Source: Ryuthela nishihirai (taxonomy: Eukaryota; Arthropoda; Arachnida; Araneae; Heptathelidae). Taken from it: a stretch of DNA of 64,000 bases. Position 1 is the stretch's first letter. Each line of letters begins with the position of its first letter. The notes under the pieces were generated by a model. That model saw only the letters and a program-made list of their open reading frames with translations. It was not told where the DNA came from and ran no database searches. The position numbers and the translations under genes were made by a program. The DNA lies in assembly GCA_038380435.1 (NCBI GenBank), contig JAWZYU010000011.1, positions 73,839,501 through 73,903,500 on the forward strand. The letters are read 5' to 3'. Shown here piece after piece: positions 56,640 to 64,000 of the stretch.

Positions 56640-57130
56640 TGGAAAATCCTTTAACCCTCCCAGGGCTCACATCTTGTATACGAATTGACAGAATCCAAAA
56701 TGAGAGACATTATCAGTTTTTAGTACAACACATATGAAACTTCAATTTTTTTTATTTGTTATTTGAAAGTTTTCTTGCATATATCTTACAAAAATTTGTA
56801 ATTAATGCTTGAAAATAATTTTTTTTTCCATTTGATGCATATTTCATTAAAATATGATATTAATAATTTGTTAATTTTTGATTTATTGATTTTAATTTCC
56901 CTAGATATTTTATAGTTACAATACATTGCTGATTGCAACAAAATGGTTGACTTAAACCATGGAGGTAGGAAGAGTGGGAGGTGCCCTGTCATTTGAAAAC
57001 TGTAACTGAGCATCTCCATATCACTTTACTCATAAGTGTGCTATCACTGTGCTAGCGAACGACAGAATGCGTTTAAAAATTGGGTACATGTGTAGTATAT
57101 GAATGTGTCAATTAGTCTGCAAAAACAAAG
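56640..57130 (+). repeat. Dispersed repeat related to 11220-11420
   Basis: CCTCCCAGGGCTCAC, ATTGACAGAATCC, AATGAGAG, GTACAACACA and AAACTTCAATTTTTTT follow the same order as near 11225-11315. The remainder is AT-rich and unassigned. Confidence 0.55.
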
Positions 57131-57399
57131 GGATAACATTTCATAGGTAATAAGTAATGCTAAAGTTTTTGCTTTGTAAATTGAAAACTTGTTTGTTATT
57201 TCAACTATTTATGACAGTGTAGTTAGGGCCTGTGGAAGGTGGTAGGGGAGAGTGGATTGCAAAAACTTACGGAGGGGGTTGGGAAATTTTTCACTGTTTT
57301 AAATGTAAACTGATTAAATAAAGGTTTATTATAAATTCATAGAAAGAAATAATAAATCAAGAAATGGGAGAAAACGTAATACCCACTTCATTCATTTCC

Positions 57400-58910
57400 T
57401 ATGCTTTTGATGTACCTTACTGAAACGCTACAGAATTTCCCTCTTATGTCAATGAGAACCTAACTTGGAAGCTCCATAAGTTTTAAAATATGCATTTAAT
57501 GGAAAAATGTGACAAAATGAAAAAATGTGAAAAAAAAATTAAAGATCATAATCAAATCGATTTAAATATCGATTTTCAATAATATTCGTTTATATTTAAA
57601 TAGTTGTAAAAGCTGGAATATTAATAATCTTCCATGTTATACCAGTGAGAACCTAATTTGAAAGCTCTATAACTGTCATGCCCACGTAATTTTATCACGT
57701 GGCCAAGACTTAACAGGCTTCGGAGGACATTAGATTAGGCTCCAGTTTAATAGTGACATTTTCGACTGCCTCCATTTTTGTGTCCAGTTCAACGAAGAGG
57801 AACTCTGCTGCAGCCCCCGAACTTTCCAGATTGAGCCTGGAACCCCAGATGGCAGAAGAACTATGTGACATGCCTGGTAAACAATGTTGGCCAGAGGGGA
57901 GCTGAGATTCGCACCTCGGCTACTCTGGCCAATCCTGTACAGTCACGCATGAGCGTAGGTGACCTCCACAAGGAGGGCCAGCGAAAAGGTCAAGAAAGAA
58001 CTTGGCGAAAACAGTCAGTCTCTTCTTCTCGTTCGGGCTGTGTGGTTGGTAGCAATGGTCCTCTCCAGTTAGCAGAGTCCTGAAGTGTGAACAGTGGATG
58101 TGCAGGGGAAGCGCTAAGCAGCCAAGGCTCCCAGCAACTTGAAGCACAGCGGCCCAGTGATCGCCGTCCCGAGGGACTCCTGATTTGCCAAGGTAAGGGG
58201 GTATTATACTGTAATGAATCTGGCTCCGCTTTTCTTTTGCATTTGAATGTATTTCTGTGAACGGCCGTCACAGTACCAAAGTGGAACCGTCTTAACGGAA
58301 AAGGACTGCTAGAGTCATGGGCAAGTAGCTCTGCATCATGAACTGTTGATTAATGACTGTTGAGTAATAATCCGCAAAGTAATCCGCAAAGTTCCCTTAA
58401 TTGAAAAGGGTCATACTAGAGGCATTGTTGAATTTGTCCCAAGTGGGAACCACATATGTGTAGAATGTTTGAAGGTAATTTTGATAATAAATGTGTATTT
58501 TATTGTTAACTGAAAAATTATCTCAGTTCTCATTATTGCAATGTCTGTTAACTTGGTTGTGGGTCCAGAAATTTGCCTTGATTTTTGCAGCAAAGAATGC
58601 ATGCCGCCCTAAAAATACAAAGGGGGGTCACAACATAACTTCTAATATATGCATTTAATGGAAAAATGTGCTGAAGATAAATTAAAGATCATAATCAAAT
58701 CAATTTAAATATCGATTTTCAAATATATTCGTTTAGTACTTAAATAGTTGTGGAAGCTGAAATATTAATCCTCCATGTTATGCCAGTGAGAACCTAACTT
58801 GAAAGCTCTATAATTTCTAAAATATACATTTAATGGAAAACTGTGACTGAAGATAAATTAAAGATTATAATCAAATTTATTTAAATATCCATTTTTAACA
58901 TTAGAAACAT
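57400..58910 (+). repeat. Satellite-like tandem repeat (about 175-193 bp), at least three units
   Basis: GAGAACCTAA.TTG.AAGCTC marks the units at 57454, 57647 and 58788. Each is followed by ATATGCATTTAATGGAAAA, AAAGAT.ATAATCAAAT and ATTTAAATAT. A probable solo LTR interrupts the second unit. The first and last units are partial or diverged. Confidence 0.9.
57674..58635 (+). mobile_element. Probable solo LTR (962 bp) in the satellite
   Basis: It begins TGTCATGCCCACG and ends GGGGGGTCACAACA (TG...CA). TAAC lies on both sides (57670-57673 and 58636-58639), and removing the insert restores the tandem-repeat unit. It is GC-richer than its surroundings and holds an AATAAA near 58487 and a GTAAGG donor-like site near 58191. 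No gag/pol is present, so a solo LTR left by recombination is the best reading. Gypsy-type is a guess; strand is assigned by the AATAAA. Confidence 0.75.
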
Positions 58911-58983
58911 TTGATAAATCATATCCTGTGAATCTATTCACTTGGGGCTGTCAACCCATAAACAAAAAGAAAACACAGTGGAA

Positions 58984-59093
58984 TTATTTTACTTGAGTAT
59001 GGCCTAAATTGATATTACCATTCACTTTGATGTTGAGCTATCAACATCAGAGTGAACAGTAATATCAATTTAGGCCTTACTCAAGTAAAATAA
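58984..59093. repeat. Near-perfect palindrome with 53-bp arms
   Basis: TTATTTTACTTGAGTA.GGCC at 58984 returns as GGCCTTACTCAAGTAAAATAA ending at 59093. The inner arms GATATTACC.TTCAC and GATGTTGA/TCAACATC flank a 4-base loop GCTA. Probably a MITE or a recent inverted duplication. Confidence 0.93.
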
Positions 59094-60038
59094 CCCTCTA
59101 TTGTAAATACAGCAAAAATCGTGGAAAATAAAATGTACTCTATATTGCTATGAATAAATATATATTTTAACTTTTTTTAACGCAGTGGAATATTTTCCCT
59201 CAACAGAAAGAAGCCCATGAGTGTGGCAAATTCAGGATACATAATTCAGGATGCAAATTCAGGATACAGAACCAGGACCCCGGTGTGGTTGACCACTCCT
59301 TGGCAGGGTAGACAAAAAAGAAAAGTAGCCATAGTAGTCCAGATCAGTAGGCCACACTGAACTTGCACCCTCCCCTTCCATTCCGTTCCACAAGAGAATA
59401 TCTCTTTTAAAAGATTTTAACATCTGCATCATGAGAAAGCAGGGCTGGACTTTAGGTGCTAGGCTTGGCCAGTTCGGCATATCATCACAGGGGATTGGTG
59501 CATAGCCCTCCTTCCAGAGATTACTTAGCGACCATTTACAGACCAAGATAATTTACAAACCAATTTACAGACAAATTTACAATTTGGATATGGATGCTAA
59601 AAACCTTGGCATGGAAATCAGTCCTACAGTTGGAAGGGAAATTTCATGAAGGTTGTTGTAACAACCCATCACCACTACCACCACTTCAATATCTTGGCTG
59701 TGCCATTATGAGGATATTGAATTTTTTTTAGCCTTAGTGTACCAACTTTTCAACACTTTGTCAAGATCCCCAAAATTCAACACACATAGGAAAAATGCAT
59801 CATATGTGGTAAAAAACAGATAAGAAAGTGTTCCTCCATTTTATAACCAGTTCAAAAAATCCCATGAATGTGAGAAGTCCAAGTTACCTTGAATAGCACT
59901 CATCATGTTTTAAAATATACCATACTGAAAAGAATCTTCAAATTTCAGGTAAATATTATTCAGGAAGAAATTTCCTTTCAATATATAATTTAACTATTTT
60001 TATTCATCAGGTTTTACAAAATGAAGTTTTAATTGTAT
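59094..60038. other. Intronic, unassigned
   Basis: A short tandem AATTCAGGATACA-type motif lies at about 59231-59270. The stretch at 59270-59540 is less AT-rich but shows no recognised family. Confidence 0.45.
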
Positions 60039-60039
60039 A

Positions 60040-60254
60040 CACCTATCCCTCGATTTACACGGTACTCAGTTCACACAATTTTGGCTTTGCACGGTCAAAA
60101 AATGCAACCAGTTTCGATTTACACAGTACTGACTGAGATTTCCTTTCTATGTATGTCTCAGTCAGTACCGTGTAAATCGAAACTGGTTGCATTTTTTGAC
60201 CGTGTAAAGCCAAAATTGTGTGAACTGAGTACCGTGTAAATTGAGGGATAGGTG
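60040..60254. mobile_element. Highly symmetrical MITE (215 bp)
   Basis: CACCTATCCCTCGATTTACA at the left returns as TGTAAATTGAGGGATAGGTG at the right. The arms are about 95-100 bp and almost identical, around a short TTTCTATGTATGT centre. TA flanks it at 60038-60039 and 60255-60256. The terminal sequence is reminiscent of pogo/Tigger-type ends. An open frame through it is a by-product of the symmetry. Confidence 0.94.
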
Positions 60255-61344
60255 TAGTCTAATCTATTTTTTCATTATATCACATAAATAAAATAATAAA
60301 TAAATACCCCCTCAAGCAGCTGCTTGCCACAGAGGTCTGACAGGAGCCTGTCAGTTTATATGCCAAAGTAGAAGATCTGAGAGATTAATATGAAAAAGTC
60401 TTATTAAAATAATACGCTTGCAAATTTGTTTTAAATGTTTTATTTGCATAAAATTTGAATTAAATTCTGTTTAATTTAGCATATAACATGACCTATTTCA
60501 GTTGATTGGTTATTTTTAAACAAAATTCTAAAGTTAATTTGTTTATATCAGAGTACAGATAGCAAAAAGCTTTTGACTTTTCTCAAGGGATGGTATACAA
60601 AAATAAAATAAATATAATTTCATTAGTTATTTGGCAAAAAAAGTTCTAAAGTTTTCTCTTTTTTTTGGCTGAGCATATGAAAAATTATCTTGTTTCTGGA
60701 TGTAAACCAGTATTTTAGGATAGGCCCTGGAAGGGTTAACTCTATCTGCAAGCATTATAGCATAACTGAAAGTTTATTTGTACAAAATCAGAAACCATTG
60801 AAATACGCTTTATCCTGATGACTGTTCCGAGTGGAATTTGTGATCACTTGAGATGTTCTTGTTTTTTTCAAAATGAGGATTTGATTTTGTGTTATCTACT
60901 TCAGAATTAGTAATACAGTTCATTAACTCAGATTGTGTTTCTTAGAAGTATCACTATTTTAAATGTCATTTTAAATGCGATCTTCAATGTTTTGTAATAT
61001 TGACAACTCCTCCATAAGTTTTTTTTTTTTGACAATTTGCAACAGCAATCCTTAACAAAATGCTTCGAAATGTGCTTGAAGTGCAAGATGAATGCAATTG
61101 ATCTCAAACTCAAAAGTTAATGCTGATAGTGTGGTTACAGCAGCATCTGTGGGCAAGTCACTATGTCAGGGCAAGAAGCAAACAGACTATGGTATGTTGT
61201 GGTGCATGCACAGACTGCTTATATTTATTCATTTTAAATTTAAGATTTGAAAAAAAACAGTGATTAAATTTTTTTATGTTTTTTATGACTGAAGTTAGAA
61301 AAAATACAATATGTTTTAAAGCAAGCTACATAAAGCACTAACTA
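60255..61344. other. Intronic AT-rich DNA with dispersed-repeat traces
   Basis: About 60303-60345 is the inverse of 35585-35625, and about 60480-60520 shares TATAACATGACCTATTTC with 13908. CCTGGAAGGGTTAAC at 60727 resembles the edge of the repeat at 11220/56640. No genes. Confidence 0.5.
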
Positions 61345-61662
61345 GGGGCAGGGGTGTCTCAGTCAGTAGTGCGCCAGGCTCGTAATATGAAGTTCCCAGG
61401 TTCAAGTCCCAGCTGGGTCAGCATTGAGATTTATCTCTGCAAAACTCCTCGCCCTGCCCACCGTCAATAAGGGACACCAATGGGCTTGGAAAGACCGTCG
61501 TCCATCGGATGGGACATTAAGCCATGGCTCTGTGTGTGTGGGAGAGCCATACCCTGTGCACGTTAAAGAACACACTGGATGGCCTTGATGGGAGGCTACC
61601 ATCTGTCTCCTAACAGTTGTTCCAGTGGATCCCCTCCCCAACCTTCTCTGAGCCTTCAGGGT
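61345..61662 (+). mobile_element. SINE family 1, 3'-truncated copy
   Basis: The head is GGGGCAGGGGTGTCTCAGTC with B box GGTTCAAGTCC. The central domain GTGCACGTTAAAGAACACAC is intact. The copy breaks off after GAGCCTTCAGGG, before the tail, where a different sequence begins. Confidence 0.92.
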
Positions 61663-62600
61663 GGAATCTGCATAGAATCTTCTGTTACGACAGAAGAATG
61701 TCACTGGGACTATGACGCATAATGACGTGGAGGAGGAGATGCGTATAAAGTGATTTCCATGTGGTGCCACCACATGGAAAGGTGAGTGAAATGCATAGCT
61801 CTTTAACATCAGGGAGTGTTGTATAACTTATAATGGAGGAGTTAAACTTGGCCAAAGGTTTTTGAGAGATTTTAATAGTTTTTTAAATGCTGTATTGGCC
61901 GAATTTTGGATGTTAAGAATTTAAACATGTAAAGGAAAGCCACAAAGCTGGTATAGAGCAATGAGTAAAAGGAAAGTGGTAAAGCAGTATGCGCTACAGT
62001 GTGTGGAGTGCAGTTGAATGTAACATCTCAGTGGATTATAGAATCTAAACAATTATAGACTGGCGGACACTGTGAAAGCCAATAAGATGAGTGTAAAGAA
62101 GGCGAAACAACAATAAAAAGCAGGAGATGACTGGGGAGAAGGCCTAAGTAAGATTCAAGAAGTGCAATCGCAGGTCCATATAGTCTACTGTTAAAACAAA
62201 ATCTACATTGTATGAAAATCTAGCATTACTGAAAAAAATCATGGCGAAAGGACTGGTCGCATAAAAATTGGACAGTTACCCCAAGAACGACTGTCTAAGG
62301 ACATTAGTTGAAGTTTTACCAGCCTATTGTAAGTCTGTGAAAATCTTTACCTGGTTAAATACTAGACTAGTAACCTTTGAATAGGTTTAAGGGTGTGATC
62401 TTAGTTATTGGTATTTAGAATAAATAATATCTGTTTGATGTATAATGACCTCTGGGTATCTGTGATGATGTAAAATAGGTCATATCCCTAGAAATAGGGA
62501 AATAGGTCTTATAAATTATTTCAGATTACGAGCTATGTTGTTATACTCAATGCGCTCTACTGGTGTGTATAGTGGCAAAGAACTTTGTTGATTTAATGTA
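61663..62600 (+). other. Possible LTR-like sequence, uncertain
   Basis: Starting near TGTTACGACAGAAG (61681), the stretch has a TATAAAG box (61744), a GGTGAGTG donor-like site (61780) and AATAAATAAT near 62420, an arrangement seen in LTRs. Neither end nor a target duplication could be fixed. It directly follows the broken SINE, so it may have truncated it. Confidence 0.3.
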
Positions 62601-63345
62601 CAGTTAATATTCATGAAAATTAAAGGAGATATATACTGTATGTCCATTGCAGTTTATAATCCAAACAGGCTCTTAAATATTTAAAAATTTCAATTTAAAA
62701 TATTTCAAACAAGTATAACATTAAACTTTAATGCTTTACCAGCCAAGATCTGAAATTCACTCATCTGAATAGTGCTATTCCTTCATCTTTATAACCCTTT
62801 ATTTGCCATTTGGGTCATTATAGGGTTAAAACACAGGAGTTTTTTGCCTTAACACAGTATTGCATCTTCTAGACACTGAAATAAAGAGTTTTATAGGTTC
62901 TCAGATGTAATATAAAATCAACTTTTGAAAATTTCTTGTATTACCTTTCTCTTATTTTTGATTACTATTTCATTTTATATTTTAATCTTAATCTTCTATG
63001 ATCCAGTCCAGCATCAAAGTAACATTCCACATAATTGAGGTGTTTCTTTATTTTCAGAAGTTCTAACATTGCTAACCATTAAAATTTGGATGCCACAGTA
63101 CTGAAGGCAGGTGAAGCCTAGAGCTTATTTCTTTATACAGTTTCAGTCTCTGCTAAGAGAATATACCCATATAACCAGATAATAAAATGCAGAAAATAAT
63201 AAAATATGGAGCTTTGGCAGGGACCAGAAAAAATGAAATTTTATATATGGGAAAACTTTAAATGATAATATTAATCACAATTTTCCTGCTTACAAATAAA
63301 GTAAAACAACTTTTATGAATTGAGATGCATACATGTAAGACTTAC
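62601..63345. other. Intronic, unassigned
   Basis: AT-rich DNA downstream of exon A on the minus strand. Nothing recognised. Confidence 0.55.
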
Positions 63346-63393
63346 CCAAGGAAGAGCACAAAGAACTGTATACACATACCAATCTGCACGAAC
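63346..63393 (-). CDS. NCBP1: NCBP1 (CBP80) internal exon A
   Basis: This is the most upstream coding exon of the host gene visible here. Read on the minus strand it encodes 16 residues, VRADWYVYTVLCALPW. The 48 bp are exactly 16 codons, flanked by a polypyrimidine tract ending in CAG and by a GTAAGT donor, so it is phase 0 at both ends. NCBP1 is the 80-kDa subunit of the nuclear cap-binding complex. With NCBP2 it binds the m7G cap of nascent RNA polymerase II transcripts and supports splicing, 3' processing and export. The segment matches the helical repeat region of animal NCBP1, just before the motif VGRELYEKKD in the next exon. The intron to the next exon is about 18.1 kb. Earlier exons lie beyond position 64000. 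Confidence 0.93.
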
Positions 63394-64000
63394 CTGTAGC
63401 AAAAAAAAATAGCAACATACTTCAAATATTTTTGACTATACTGTATTAAAGAAAATTTCTTGAAAAATATAATTAAACTGAAAAAACAATCAGAATAGTA
63501 TAATTATACAAAATGTAATGCTAATCACTAGCAAAAATGTAAATAACAAAACAATATTGGCTTTAATGAAAGAATCACACGAAAATGTAAACAATAATAC
63601 AAAACTAAAAGAATAACGGATCACCTCTGATGAATATGGCAATGCTCATTTTCAAAGAAAATTAAGTTTTTCATTTTCCAAATTTAGCACATAACAGTAA
63701 TAATTCGTACTAATGGGTGAATTGAAAATGTAAATAGTATATATTTCAACCCTATACAACATGAAGAAAATTTCTTGTTTATCCATTGAAATGAAAAAGT
63801 TGAATTTTTCATCTCCTACGGTTAAAGTGCAAATCAGTCAGCATATATAAAATATTTATTATTACCATATGAAATAATTAATGAAAATTTTAAAATTAAA
63901 CACTAACCTTTTAAAAATAAAGAGCAACCAGTCAAGTTTTTAACCTATAGTAATTTAATTAAAACATACATGAATATAAATCATACTTCTGTAAGTTATT
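63394..64000. other. Intronic, unassigned
   Basis: Start of the intron upstream of exon A, with its polypyrimidine tract next to the acceptor. AT-rich, no repeat recognised. Confidence 0.55.

Noticed and set aside
57865..58147. Overlapping frames of about 72-75 residues in a GC-richer block
   Set aside because: They lie within the probable solo LTR, with no family resemblance and no splice support.
60033..60239. 68-residue open frame
   Set aside because: It is produced by the palindromic MITE and reads the same sequence back in reverse.
1..64000. CRISPR arrays, prokaryotic operons, defence islands or toxin genes
   Set aside because: None seen. The repeats are eukaryotic transposons and satellites, and the only host gene is intron-rich NCBP1.

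Overview
The window is animal nuclear DNA, most likely from an arthropod: AT-rich, full of transposable elements, with no prokaryotic operons. The whole 64 kb lies inside one host gene on the minus strand, NCBP1 (Cbp80), the large subunit of the nuclear cap-binding complex. Five consecutive internal exons are readable at 63393-63346, 45278-45205, 20022-19953, 9592-9377 and 2483-2386. Together they give 506 coding bases, with matching splice phases and consensus GT/AG borders. The four introns between them are about 18.1, 25.2, 10.4 and 6.9 kb. The protein reads like animal NCBP1 and is closest in flavour to arthropod versions. A chelicerate is my guess, at low confidence.

Nearly everything else is intronic mobile DNA, much of it nested. 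(1) A tRNA-Met-like SINE of about 390 bp occurs at least twelve times in both orientations; six copies keep perfect 9-14 bp target duplications. (2) A non-LTR retrotransposon (LINE-A: zinc-knuckle ORF1, then endonuclease, RT and RNase H) occurs as a 5.2 kb copy at 38466-43673 and as fragments at 32304-33427, 49792-50462 and 50844-54118. Its 3' end resembles that of the SINE. (3) Two other LINE types are present: an RTE-like RT (31000-29390) and a second LINE with endonuclease and RT (56100-50463). The second is split by a LINE-A copy. (4) A Penelope-like element with YVDD and GIY-YIG motifs (23878-25790) is split by a SINE. (5) There are at least seven Tc1/mariner-type elements, two hAT elements, several palindromic MITEs, a probable solo LTR inside a roughly 190-bp tandem repeat, and two further tRNA-like repeat families.

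Nested insertions give a relative chronology: hAT inside Tc1 (15863-19652); LINE-A and a MITE inside Tc1 (31338-33997); LINE-A inside another DDE transposon with long inverted ends (37457-44023); SINE inside the Penelope-like element; SINE inside the RTE-like LINE; LTR inside the satellite. A second theme is the number of inverted duplications, from 14-bp arms to arms of about 280 bp. Some are MITEs, but several sit inside decayed coding sequence, where they look like template-switch scars.

I see no new enzymatic system. The most notable points are the nested insertions with intact target duplications, the apparent SINE/LINE-A tail partnership, the hAT element with a long subterminal palindrome, the large inverted repeat at 10183-10738, and a C-rich island at about 5480-6340 that I cannot identify.
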